This document shows positions 47,493 through 59,100 of a DNA stretch of 64,000 bases, in pieces (the stretch's first letter is position 1; each line of letters starts with the position of its first letter). Origin of the DNA: Aurifilum marmelostoma (taxonomy: Eukaryota; Ascomycota; Sordariomycetes; Diaporthales; Cryphonectriaceae); NCBI GenBank assembly GCA_027559495.1, contig JAMXSV010000017.1, positions 372,001 to 436,000 of the forward strand, in the 5' to 3' direction. A program made the position numbers and the translations under genes. The notes beneath the pieces are model-generated. The model saw nothing but the letters and a program-made list of their open reading frames with translations. It was not told where the DNA came from and did no database searches.

Positions 47493-49878
47493 CTATTTTT
47501 GGCCCATCTCCTCCTTCAGCCACTGTGGAACAGCAGGCGGGTTCTCCCACCCGTCCAGGTAAGTCTCCTTCTTGACCCCCTCAGCAGACGGCTTGGCATA
47601 AATAGCCGAGACGTACCACACCGCGGTCCCGGCCCTGATTGTGTGCTGCAGGGTCGGGATGACGGTGCGACTGTCCACCAGGTTCGAGTTCGGGTCGGCA
47701 TTGACCAGCATCGCCTGCCTCGCCGTGCGCTCCTCCTCCTCCAGCGCCCTGATGCCTACTGCACCCTTGGACACGGCGAACGCACCCTTTGCGCCGGGAT
47801 TCCACGCCTCAGGGGTGCTGAGGTCGTAGTTGCCAATCAGCTTGGGCTGCGTCCCCTCGCCCCTGGCCGCGTCGTACAGGTCCAGGAACCTCCCGTCTGG
47901 CGTCCGCTCGTTGCTGATGGCAAACGACCCGTCGGCCGTCATGACCTCGCGCCCGGCCTCGATGTGGTGCGCGCGCAGGTGCCAGTTGGGGCTGGCCTCC
48001 TCGCTCGGTATGAGGTACGTCTTGACCTTGACGTCTGCAAAGGGCCGCCAGACCGACACCAGCACGGGCTTGCCGTCGCCGCGGGTCTCGATGCCGGCAT
48101 ACTCTGACACCCTTCGGGTTTTCCAGTACTCGCCTCCGTCGTCTGACAGGCCGAGCTGGGACGCCAGGGCGTACTGCTCCAGCGTGAAGAGTCCTGGGGG
48201 CGCCGAGTAGGCGTATGCGCTGCTGTACGCAAAACAGCCGTATTTGGCGTGGGTGCCTTTCATGGGATATCCGCATGCCTGTCCTGATGACAAGAGCATG
48301 CAGTGTCCGCCAAGATTACTACGAGAAGAGAAAAAGGAGTTGTGTTAGCTAGTAGAAGCACAGACTTGAGAACAGCCCTTGGCTCCCGACTCACGTCATG
48401 ATATGGCCAGGTTGCTTCAGCGGCTTCATCTTGGGGATGACATCCCACTGAGACTCCTCTTTGGAAGTCCAGAATGGGTGTGTCTCGGGTACAGCCAGGC
48501 AGATGAAAGCCAGACAAGCCCAATACTGCATAGAAAGAAGGCTTAGCAAATACACAGGAATCCAGACACACACCAAAAAGACCACCACGCATGCAGTTGA
48601 AGAACTCACAGGACTTCCTGGACTGTTGTAATTCTCAGCCATATACATATTCGGGTACGAATACCCAATAGTCAGCGTCCCAGACGAGCCCCAGATGTTG
48701 GGCTGCGTCTGCCACCAGCGCAGATGCCGCAGCACGATCCCCTTGACCATGCCCCACGTCAGGGGCGCGGGCAGCTCGACGTCGGCGTACGCGAGGGCGC
48801 CCCAGAAGGAGCACATGGCGAAGCGGTACCCGACGCTGCGCCCAAAGGGGGATCGCCCGGCCCTGCTCGTCAAAGTAGTGCGCCAGGTCGAGGGCGACCA
48901 CCTGGGCGCGCTTCTTGAACTCGGCGGCCCGCTCTGGGTCTTCCTTGCCGGCGAGGTTGGCGTAGAGCAGCTGCAGGAAGTGGATCGCGAAACTTGAGGA
49001 ATAGTAATCCATCTCTGGGGATATGCGCGTGTGAGTGTGAGGGACATGTGGGGCGGCTGGTGACAGGATGAATGGTGAGAGACGGAGAACTCACGATGAA
49101 TGTGCTCAGGGCCGTCGTTGGACCATCCCTCCCCTCTGTAGAACGTGTTGAGGTGCTCGATATCGCTGTCGAGCCGCTCCTGGGAGAACTTTCCGCCGTT
49201 CTTCTTGAGCCCCAGGTTTGCAAATACTCGGAACCACAGCCAGTTGGTGTTGGGCATGCTAGTCCGCCGTCAGCTCTTCTGTCCATCATCACCATAGCTG
49301 GAGCTCGACTTCTCACTTCTTCTCATTGATCGAGTTGCCCAGCCAGTTCTCGACGTTGGTCCTCTCCTTCTCCGACAACGAGTCCCATATCTGAGGCGCG
49401 ACAGCCAGCGCAAAACCTGATTGGTTGGTTCGAGCAATCAGCTACACATCCTCATCTCTGAGCAGGAAGACAGCAGTGCCTGGTTGTCGGCATCATTACC
49501 TAGAGGGCACATCTCCACCATCCGCTGGTCATTGTCCCGCGGAAAACCCCAATACTCCGGGTTCTCCGGGTCCGTTCCCGACTTGATGCCATCGATCCAG
49601 AGCTTTGTCCCCTGGTAGTCACCCTCGCCGGCCAAAAGACAAGCCAGGCCCCAGAGCGGCCGACAGATGCCCTCGACCTCGGAGGCTGTCTGGTCGAACC
49701 GCACGCCCGTCGCGCCCGGCACCCTGACGCGGGCCCTCTGGGGCGAGAAGAAGGGCTCGAGGGGGTCCAGCAGGGTTCGGAGGAGCTCCTGGACCGAAGC
49801 ACGGTTAGAGATGTCGACTTTGGAAAACGGGTGGACGCCGTCATATCCGATGACCAGGCCCGTCTTGGTCGTCGCCAT
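47493..49878 (-). CDS. DUF2264-family protein, six exons, one apparent frameshift
   Basis: Exons 49878-49500, 49416-49317, 49258-49095, 49014-48610, 48525-48395 and 48318-47493; introns of 83, 58, 80, 84 and 76 bp, all in phase. Family-like blocks are PLEPFFSPQRARVRV, SEVEGICRPLWGLACLL, NTNWLWFRVFANLGL, YYSSSFAIHFLQLLYANL, GRSVGYRFAMCSFWGALAYA and PETHPFWTSKEE. The helical N-terminal two thirds look like an (alpha/alpha) barrel, and the C-terminal third like a beta-sandwich. I recall that some bacterial DUF2264 proteins are classed as glycoside hydrolases acting on glucuronosides, so a sugar-active role is possible but unproven. No signal peptide. At 48847-48851 a run of five G on the plus strand carries one surplus base, between GRAIP and FGRSVGYRF. 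Dropping it gives 2004 nt (667 aa). Confidence 0.85.
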
Positions 49879-51780
49879 TTTGAATGGGGCTTGTCTCTGA
49901 GACTTGTTATAGATGAGCGCCAGAGACGTGGCGATGTGAGTTCCCGAAGTCGCGTTGGAAGAGCAGTCGAGTCTCACGTGGAGAATATAAATCAATCAAT
50001 TACAGATTTCCTTGGTTTACTAGTCTGACATCTCGTGTGCCATTCTCCCGACCCCGATCCACACCGGCACCACGACTCACATGCTGTGGAAAGAAAAAGC
50101 GTGAGAGGGCCCCCCTCAGCTCCGGTAATATTGCCGGGCCATCTGCAGTATCGGAGTCTATACTGAGTGGTCGCAGTGAGTGAGGGGTTCTGAGAGATTC
50201 AGTGGGGCCGTCTGGAGCATCTTCCCGTGGCGGCTAAATAGGATTGATCGTCACCTGCACGCCGTACCGTAGCAGTAGTAAGTAACTGCCGTGTAAGTAT
50301 TGTACCTCCTGCCATGATTTCATCAAGAGCAGTACTCGTCTAATCTGTTGGAGACTCTCTTCATGCTAAGATGGTTTTGATGTTACTGTCGCTTTTGCCA
50401 TAGAAGTGCTCAATACATAAAATATAGTATTTCAGGAGAGCATCAATTTGCGATACTGGCTTCTTTACAGCATCAGTATCTGCTGTGGGCGATACTACAG
50501 TAGCTGTAAACTGACTCAAGCATATAATCAAACCAATAGTCAACAGGAAAGGACTTTTTTTTTGGGGGGGGGGGGGGTGGTTTAGAATCAATTTACCACC
50601 GGTGACTTGCTCTCTTTGCGCCAGATCCAAAGCAAGTCACACGTACATAATTTGCAAGAATTCCTCAGCCAGCTCTAGGACTCACATCCCATGCTCTCAA
50701 TGTCCCAGCCAGGATATGGCCCTTGATTGAAAAAATCTACCTAATCATAACACATAATAGACACTTTTCGTAATCGATCTAGTAAATATAAGTGCTTCGA
50801 TTTCTGAGTGTTGTAAATAGTAATTTTGCTGCTGCAAACTGCTAACTGCGATGTAGTCTGATACAGAAATTTATACAAATGAGGCACAAATGATCAAAGC
50901 ATCCTATGATAGGATAATAGTAGAAACTACATATAGCCCATGCTATATTAAATTTCTGTTTTCTTAGTTTTATTCTGAACAAGAGACAATAAAAATTGGG
51001 AAAAGAGAAGGTTTATACTTACAACCATAAGGTAGGGTAATCAATTAATTAACCACCACTCTGTTCGTCCCATTACAAGAACAATAATATTATTCAGAGT
51101 ACTCAAGTACCTACATCATAGATTTGTAAATCTACCACACAAGTAAGTTCTTGGTATATTCTAGAAATGATGAGCATGGGGGGGGGGGGAAAAACTACAT
51201 GAGACCAGAAGAGTGGAACTAATTATAATACTTCAGCACTTAATTAGTTTCTTCTCAATTATTAGGTGTTTACAGCTTACAACAACGCCCCTAAGAGTCT
51301 TTCGCATAGAGCATCAAAGAAGCAGCACACAGACTAAAATAAGACGTGCTATCTAAAATAGAGTGCAAATCCTCAATCAAAACACTCTTTTTTTTTTTTT
51401 TTTTTTTCGCAATTCACTGACAAAAAAGTATATTGCCCAGCAGAGGTGCCCCACCAAGCTGAACACCACTGTGCATTCCAGTGTCTAGGGGGTTGGCTGT
51501 CAGGTCGTCCCCGCAGGCCACGCTGGCAGATGCAGGAACGAACCCTCCATCGTCAAAAAACACATGCACTGCATGCTTGCTTAGATTACAGAATATTCCT
51601 GCTTCGACTACCACTGGACATCTTGAAGCCTTTTCTCTCTCACACACATACGCATAAAGGAAAGAAACCAAAAAAGAAAGAAAAAAACGGGAAAAGGGGA
51701 CAACAAGCAACAAAACCCACACCCATCTTCTCAAGGATGCCATCAAAAATTCTTCCCGAGCCCACCACCCTCACCGGTAG
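49879..51780. other. intergenic, AT-rich island (about 50280-51420)
   Basis: Upstream of the DUF2264 gene the DNA becomes strikingly rich in A and T, with many TA steps and no open frames of note. It also has a G run at 50565-50577 and 20 T at 51388-51407. This could be a RIP-mutated transposon remnant or simply a long AT-rich spacer; no terminal repeats were seen. Confidence 0.5.
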
Positions 51781-52521
51781 ATGATCGAGAAGTGGGGCGC
51801 CGACCACAACCACCTGCTGGCAGAGCGGACCCTCCAAGAGCACAAGATGATGATGAGAACCCGCTGTAGTCTGGGCCAGCAGCAGCAGCAGCAGCAGCAG
51901 CATGTCGTTGAGAAACACGACAGGCTGCCGCAAGCACCGCCGTCTGGCAGGCCGGCGGAGCTCAACAGCAACAATGTTCAGTGGCACCACCGCCGGACCC
52001 TGAAGAGCTGCCTGAGGAGAACACATGGCACAGCTGCACACCAGCTGCGAGCCAGCACGGCGCCCACGAGGAGACGCGCCAGGTTCACCCCATCAGGCCC
52101 TCACTGTCTCGTCACCGGCCAGCCCTACGAGTGCCGCCACCACTCGCGGGACGGAAAGGCCTGGCGGCACGAGCAGGCGGTGCAGATCCGCGAGGGCAGG
52201 ATGCTGCAGGCCCTGCTGGGCGCGGAGGAGTACCAGCCGTACGTGAAGGAGGTCGACCGCTGGGCCGACAGGGGGTGGGAGCCGATGGGCCTCGTGGAGG
52301 ACACGCCCATGGGGGGCATGTCGGTGGAGATGGACCTGGAGGCCGCGCAGTGGCACGCGAGGCAGGAGGAGTTTGACCAGAGGCTCGAGGAGAGCCATGA
52401 GCTGGCCGCGAGGAACAGGGAGAGGGTGCAGAGGGAGACCAGGAGGCTGTTTGGCGCTGCTGCGATGGGGACGAGGGAGTTTGTGCACCATCGGCTGAGC
52501 CAGATGAACAGGAATTATTAG
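51781..52521 (+). CDS. unrecognised small protein with a Gln run
   Basis: Single-exon frame of 246 aa, with an in-frame stop directly before the ATG. The N-terminal third is basic with a run of eight Gln (about residues 33-40) and looks disordered. The C-terminal half is very likely real coding sequence: strong G/C third-base bias and an amphipathic charged helix (EVDRWADRGW, AAQWHARQEEFDQRLEE, NRERVQRETRRLFG). The segment GPHCLVTGQPYECRHHSRD could be a small Cys/His site. I recognise no family and can give no function. It lies alone between an AT-rich island and a long spacer, and may be lineage-specific. An upstream exon cannot be excluded. Confidence 0.55.
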   Translation: MIEKWGADHNHLLAERTLQEHKMMMRTRCSLGQQQQQQQQHVVEKHDRLPQAPPSGRPAELNSNNVQWHHRRTLKSCLRRTHGTAAHQLRASTAPTRRRARFTPSGPHCLVTGQPYECRHHSRDGKAWRHEQAVQIREGRMLQALLGAEEYQPYVKEVDRWADRGWEPMGLVEDTPMGGMSVEMDLEAAQWHARQEEFDQRLEESHELAARNRERVQRETRRLFGAAAMGTREFVHHRLSQMNRNY

Positions 52522-53888
52522 TCCAAAAATATACATAGCAAATTGTGGGCAGAGACATGTCGCTGGACTGCCATTCGTGTCGGTCCACGGGGCAAAGTTC
52601 TCATGATGCCAACACGCGAATTCAACAAAATGAACTAGGTAATATAGTATGGCATGAGGAGAATAACAAGAGAGAGAAGAGTCTGAGGCAATGGGCTATT
52701 ATAAATAGACCTGAAGGCTCGTGATAATTAGTGCTGGTGATTTCGGGGTCAGCTGTTCTCAGGTTACGCATGCAACTGAATCGCGAGGCAAAGACGCATA
52801 TCAAGACAAGATCAAAGAATGCAGCGCAAGCGGAGCAACATTTCTCTCTCTCTCTCTGTGACGAATAATCCAGCTGCAGAGACACCTAAAAGAGGACCTG
52901 TTTGAGCTGGCCAGCCAGAAAACCAATTCCCAAGAGGCGAGGCGCGTCTAAGGCACCGCGTCTTTCTGTTCAGCCGCCGCCCGACTTCTTCAAAATGCAA
53001 AATGTCTCGCATGAAAGCCCAAATCAGGCCAACTGGAGACAAGGTCCTCGAGAGTGGGGGAAGAAAAAGAAGGCAAAAAAAGAATTGGACGATGGCGAGA
53101 AAAGACAGACCCCGCCTCCTCATTTGGCAAGGAATAGAGAAGAGAGCGCGTTTGGGATCGACCCTCTCTGATCTTCAGTGGTACTGTCCTTGGCAGGCCT
53201 GGCTCAGAGGAAGACCTCAATGGGACTTTGCCTTCTTTGCCTGCATCTCCGTTCCGGAGGACCGCACCAGGAGCCACATCCAACGCGTCCGCCAGAGAGG
53301 CAAGACCCTCCATTTCAGAACGCGTCGCCGCAGATTGCTTTTTTGATTGCGACCCGTATGTGTGTTTGAGACACTGACAGTGTTTGGGACCGAAAAGAGA
53401 AATAAAAAGAAAATAAGTCCGTTGATCCAAGCCCTCGCAGCTGGAATGCCGGCGTGGAGACCTACCCGTTTCCTGCCGTTCTCTTTGCCGCCGCCCGGGT
53501 CCTGCGCATCATGGCGTGTTGCGCATTCCAACGCGCCCACCACAAGAAAACGATCACACTTTCGACTTTTAATCTACCGGCAGGATTTCTCTCGCCAGTC
53601 TTGCTTAAAAAGATCGGAGCCCATGTGTTCTCGACCCAGGCTGCGCAGGATCCCTTTCTTGCTCTTTCAAAAACTGTCCCAGGCAGGAAGCAGTCGCTCG
53701 TTCTCCCCTCTTCTTCATCCTCTCGCCTGCCTTCTTCTTATCAGACACTCCTTTTTCTTTCTGGCCAGAAGAACCATCGTAAAGAGAGACATATCTCCTG
53801 CTCTTCCTTCTCTCTTTCTCCCTCTGTGTGTCTTCTGCCCGTCCATTCATTTTCATACAATTTACGCGCACACACATAATCGTCCAAG
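52522..53888. promoter_or_regulatory. intergenic, promoter of the GPI-protein gene
   Basis: Several overlapping frames are open at 52900-53900 but without codon bias or recognisable motifs. The last 200 bp (about 53690-53880) are a pyrimidine-rich tract of TTCTCTC type, as expected for a highly expressed fungal promoter or 5' UTR. Confidence 0.5.
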
Positions 53889-55000
53889 ATGGGCTTCTCC
53901 GCAACTCTGATGGCAAGCCTCCTGGCCACCACGGTGGCAGCACAGGGCGGCGTCACAGTCATCACCCAGATCGGCACAGTGACGGCGTGTTTTCCTTACA
54001 ACAACGTGCCCCCGACCTTGTCCGTCGGGCCCACGCCCCAGGTCTCGAGCCCGCAAGAGAATGGCCAGGCCACCACGGTGGAGGTGGAGGCGCCCTCGTG
54101 CAACTCCTGCGGCTGCCAGGGCGACGGCTGCACCGCCTACAACATCTACCAGACAACGTACCAGGGCCTGGACAGCAGCACCGGCGCCTGCGACCAGATC
54201 TACCACGTCACCGAGACGTACAAGGGCTTCAACAAGAAGCCCAAGGTGAGCACGACCGGCCCGCCGTTTGGCTTCACCACCACGGTCGCCTCGTGCAACA
54301 AGTGCGCCACTCCCACCACGGCCACCGTGACGTGTCCCGTCACCACGTGCCCGTACGTCACGGACCTGTCCACGCCCAGCCCTGCGCCAGCCGGCGTCTC
54401 CGCTTACGAGTTCTGCCCTGCTGGGGAGAGCCCTGGCGGGAAGGCCGCCGCTAAGCCAACTGGTCCTGCTGCCGTCCCTCCACCTCCTGGCCTGGGCTCT
54501 GGTTCCAACTCGGGCTCTGGCGCCAACCAGGGCTCTGGAGCAAAGGCTGGAGCTAATTCAAACGCCGCTGCCGCTGCCAACAAGGCGGCCGGCGCTGCGG
54601 CGAGTGCAGCGGCCGGTGCCAGCGCAGCTGCTGGTGCAAAGGCTGGAGGTGCGAATGCTGCCGCTGGAGCTGCCGCTGGGGCTGCCGCGACCGCCGCCGC
54701 CGGCGGCTCGAATGCTGCTGCCAACTCCGGTGCCAACAGCGGTGCGAACTCTGGCTCCAACGCTGCAGGTGGTAAGTGAACAATTGCATCCATACCCATC
54801 CGTCTTTCCCGCTCTCCCTCGGCATCTTCGTCCACCACCGGTCACCGCTTGAGGTAACACACGATAACTGACACACATTGCAATCTAAAATAGCCCCATC
54901 ACCGACCCCCGTCCCGGCGTCCGCCAACCGCGCTCTTGCTCCCTTGGTCGGCGGCATCGTGGGCTTCCTCGTTTCGTTCTTCGCTGTCTATCAGTGGTAG
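53889..55000 (+). CDS. secreted GPI-anchored Cys-rich protein with Ala/Gly-rich stalk
   Basis: Exons 53889-54771 and 54894-55000 (intron 122 bp), giving 329 aa. A signal peptide is visible (MGFSATLMASLLATTVAA, cut before QGG). The ectodomain has paired Cys (CNSCGCQGDGC, SCNKCATPT, CPVTTCPYV) and many Thr/Ser sites. A stalk of Ala, Gly, Ser and Asn follows (about residues 195-295). The short second exon encodes the GPI signal: small residues (ASANRA) followed by the hydrophobic tail LVGGIVGFLVSFFAVYQW. Without this splice the protein would end in the stalk with no anchor, so the intron is well supported. Likely a cell-wall or plasma-membrane surface protein. I do not recognise a catalytic domain. 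Confidence 0.85.
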
Positions 55001-55996
55001 GAGAGCAACATCATACCAGGGTGGTAATGTTTTCGGGCTGGGTGCTCAGAGCTGTGAGAGTGGATGGAGCGCTTTGGTCACCGCGGTTATGTGTTCTTCT
55101 TTTCGTATACAAATTGGTTGATTGTTACAATTCACACCCTTCTGTTTTTCTCCTGGTCTCTCTTTTTTTTTTTAGCCTTACCAGATTATAATACGCTGTA
55201 CATAGTTTTTCTGTTTAGTCAAAGGAACCGGTCAAATGATAACTGATCTGAAGGTATGAAGATGACTGAGATTGCCACCAAACTACCCGTGAAGCCTTTG
55301 AAGAGGTATCCGTGGCGGTCGAGTCACGGTGGTTTGACCTCTCCCATGGCTACGCGTTGGACGCGTTAAATGAACCATTACCTGAGCCCTCGCACGGTGA
55401 TGGGATAGAATGTTAAGCTGGACTGACAAGGCACACACAAGAGATTAGTCGTCGTCGCCGGCACGTCCAGAGAGAGAGAGAGAGAGGATTGCGTTTGTGG
55501 CTGATGGAGACGCGTGTTCGTGTTTGGTTGGAATTTGAAATAATCAAAAAACTTGTACTGTAAATAGTAGTAGTATGTTGCCGGCAGGAGCCATCCGTGT
55601 CGTGCAGGTGATGATGTCAGCAGTCAGACCACATGCACCCCTCCTATAATTACACACCCTCATACTCGTCCTTCTATATTCACCCCCTCATAGCTGTACC
55701 CCCTGCCCCCAAATATGAGAAGAAAAAAAAAAAAAAAAGAAAGAAAGACAAAATCAATCAATCAAGCAGTCAATGCCACGTTGATTGTTCGTTTCCTTGC
55801 TTTCCTCTTTATTATTATATATTTACAGCTGTAACGTACGTAGACAGGCGACAAACTAAATAGTACAGTCAAGTGTGTAAACCGTCAAGCAATACGAACC
55901 CACGCACTATGCAAACATCCCACGCCCACGCCCGCAGGAGTATCTCCAACTCCGTCACATATCTGTGGAAAGGTGGGAGTAAGGTGGGGGTTTCGT

Positions 55997-56028
<32 letters not shown>

Positions 56029-56127
56029 CCTGGTCCAACTCTTTGAAGCTGAGAATGCGCTCATATGCTATATGACAAAACAGATGCAACTCTAGGCGTT
56101 TCATGTTGGTGAGAGCTCGGTGCGGCT
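55001..56127. other. intergenic, convergent 3' flanks
   Basis: Lies between the GPI-protein gene (+) and the formin gene (-). Contains short GA tracts, an A run near 55725-55738, and a pure CT tract at 56002-56029. No coding signal was seen. Confidence 0.5.
56002..56029. repeat. (CT)n microsatellite
   Basis: Pure CT dinucleotides for about 28 nt, about 100 bp beyond the stop codon of the formin gene. Confidence 0.85.
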
Positions 56128-59100
56128 TCAGGCTTCGGCTGTCACCTCTTCCTCTGCTCTTGGTGTTGGTACATCGTCCCCTTCCCCTTCCCCGCTGCCT
56201 TTGTCTCCTCCTTCTCCTGCTTCGCCGCCTCCTCCTGTTCCTTCGGCTGCCTCTGCTGGTTCTGCTTCGTTCACGACAACGCTCCCCGTCTCGTCCTTGT
56301 CGGCCTCCGCATCTGGCTGCGCTTCATCGCCGTTCGTCTTGTCGCTTCCTCTTGTCGGTGGGCGCGCGCTCGTGGTCTTGTCTCGCCTCCTCCTCCTCGC
56401 GTTCCTCTCGTCCTGCGCTGTCCTGCGCCTCGCCTCTCTTCTCTTGTCGTCGCCCTCGTTGTCGCCCTCACGCATGCCCTGCAGCAACATCGCCGCCCGC
56501 TGCGCAACGTCATCTCCTTCCTCCCTGGGCGACGCCAGCGAGGTCGGCGAGAGCAGGTTGCCGGCGGCGCTGCCGTTGGCCGACGTGTCGTCGGTGCCAT
56601 GGCTGTCGACGCTCTTGGCAGTCTGAAGCCCGGCCTCGGCCTCGGGGATCTCGTTGAGATCCGGTATCTTCTGGCCCGAGGTGACCCGTATCTGATGCTT
56701 GTTCTGGAGCCGCGCACGTCTCCTGCGCTCTCTCTGGTCTTTCGTCGGCCCGGCGGCGCGCAGCTTCTCGAGCAGCGTGTCCATCGCCCCAGCGCTGCTG
56801 GGGCTAACAGGCCCGGCATCAGCGCGCCCGTTGGCCGACACCTTGAGTGCTGCGTTCTTCCGGCGCATCGACTCCTCGTTGATCCTGCGCTGCTTCTCGA
56901 AGGCGACGTTCTTCTCGCGAGACCTCTTCCACTCGCCGATGAAGAGCGCCAGCTTCGCGAAGAAGTCGCGGCGGGCGTTCTCGTCCGTCGAGTCCTCGCC
57001 GTAGAAGGCCATGATCTCGTTGTAGGTCCGCGACATCTCTTCCAGGTACAGCTCCATCTGCTCGGCCTTGCGCCTGGCCTCCTTCATGCTGCGCTGCACG
57101 ATCTGAGAGACGCGGTCCTGCGGGTGGAACTTCTTAGGGTCGGACAAGTTGCCGCTGTCGAGCGACATCTGGACGTTGCGGACATTGTCGATGTACTTCT
57201 TGGCGTCTGTCTGCAGCTGCTCGATGTTGATCTTCTGCGCCGTCATGACGCCCTGGATGTCATCGGCAAATGAGTCCCACTCGGGGTACTGCTGACGGAC
57301 GATGCGCTCCACGAGATCTGCCAGCGTGGACTGGTTCTTGTCGTCTTTGACCATGCCGAGCCGAGCGAGCGAGCTGAGCTTGAAGCCACGCGCCTGCTTG
57401 TTCGCGTCGTTCATGTAGTTACCGATATCCAGGATCAGGCCGAGCACGTTCATCAGGGACACGGAGTCTCGCAGAGACTCGGACACGTCGACCACCTGCC
57501 GCATCTTGTCCGTGATCTCCTCGTAGTCGGCCTCGTAGCTCCTCGTCAGTGCCAGAGCCCGCATCCTGCTCTTCCAGTAGTAATGAAGCTCGAACGAGGT
57601 CTGCAGGTAGATCTGATCTTGCCTCGTAAGTTCGGCCGGATCTTGCTCGCGGGCAACATTCATGGCGTCAGGTCCCGTCCAGTCCTTGCTGTAAGGCGCC
57701 ATCTGCTTGGAAACGTTCTCTGGGATGTTGCACATGTCATCCTTCTGCAAGAAGTCCATGACGACGGGGTTATCGAGGACGTCGCTGTCACAGCGAATGA
57801 TCATCTGCACCACCTTCTCAACAGAGTGCTGGGAGAACTTGGCCAGGGCAATTTCTGTTGTACACATTTATTAGCATGGTTACACGCCAGCAGGGCGGAG
57901 GGACGCGTGTTGAGCCGCTTACCGAATGCTTTCCGCAGATCATTGGAGATAATCTGCTTCTTGTCATCCTTTTTACCAGAGGCCGCACCGAGCTTCTTGG
58001 CTTCCTTGGCCATAAACAGCTTCTCGACTTCGTCCAGGATACCTCTCTTGCTGAGCTCGACATACTTCTCCTCGCGTTCTTCTGCCGTTGGGGCGTGTGC
58101 AGCCCAGTGGGTAGAGGAGGCTTCGTCTACCTTGTCCCAGTGGAGAGCCTTGAGCTTCTTCTTGGGCCTGACGACCGGCAGCCCGATGCCGTTCGTGACA
58201 GCTAGTGATGCGGGCTGTGGCAAGAAGTGGCCGTGCATAGCGCCGGGCAATGGCGGCGGGGGAGGAGCGCCGGGAATCCGTCCAATAGCCCCTGGTGGAG
58301 GTGGCGGAGGCGGCGGTGGTGGTGGACCATTCGCTGTGAGCGGCGACAGCAAGCCTGACCCAGGCATAGGAGGTGGTGGTGGCGGAGGTGGAGGAGGAGG
58401 AGGAGGAGGGGCGCCAGGGAGTTGGCCAGGCATCGGAGGTGGCGGTGGTGGCGGCGGTGGGGGCGGCGGGGGAGGAGGTGCCCCGGCCCCGGTGACCTCG
58501 ATCTTGGGAGTGTCCTCGCTGGGTGTGATCGGGGACTGAACCTCGAGGCTGGGATGGGATGGTCCTGTCGTCGCGTCTTGGTCATCCTCGGAGTCACTAG
58601 CATCAAACTTCTTGACCGCGCCTCTGATCTCGCCCATGAGGCCACTCGCCTGCTTGGGATCCAGGAGCGGCCTTCGGATCTCGACAACACGTGGCTTCTC
58701 GTAGACGACATCATCGTCCCCGCTAGCAGCGTCCTCGATGGGTTCCCCTGAGGAGTCGCGCTTCCGGGGCACCCGGGTGTTGCGGTTGACGGTACCGAGC
58801 ATGCTGTGGGTGAAGTCTTTGGCCGTGGGAGCATCAAAGCCGGAGCCGTCCATCTCTTCCCGCAGGGCACGCAGTTCGTCGGAGGGGCCAACCTCTTCTC
58901 CCCACCGTCTGCCCTCCAGCTTGAACTGTGTCTTCTGCCGCTCGAGCTGTTTGGCGAGGCGCTCCATCAGCCGCTCGCGGTCGAGAATGCCTTGCGCGCG
59001 TGTCGGATCTTCCTCGCCGAGGGAGCTGCTGTTGTTAGCAGCCTTGGACGCCGCCACGTCTTGAGCATCCCGGAGCATCAGATACAGCTCACGGGTCTCG

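Noticed and set aside
12961..49878. Programmed +1 frameshifting as the cause of the four frame breaks
   Set aside because: The sites share only a C/G run, have no common slippery heptamer or stop-codon context, and the four proteins are unrelated.
53347..53910. 187-codon plus-strand frame before the GPI-protein gene
   Set aside because: No bias or motifs; it reads through the pyrimidine-rich 5' flank.
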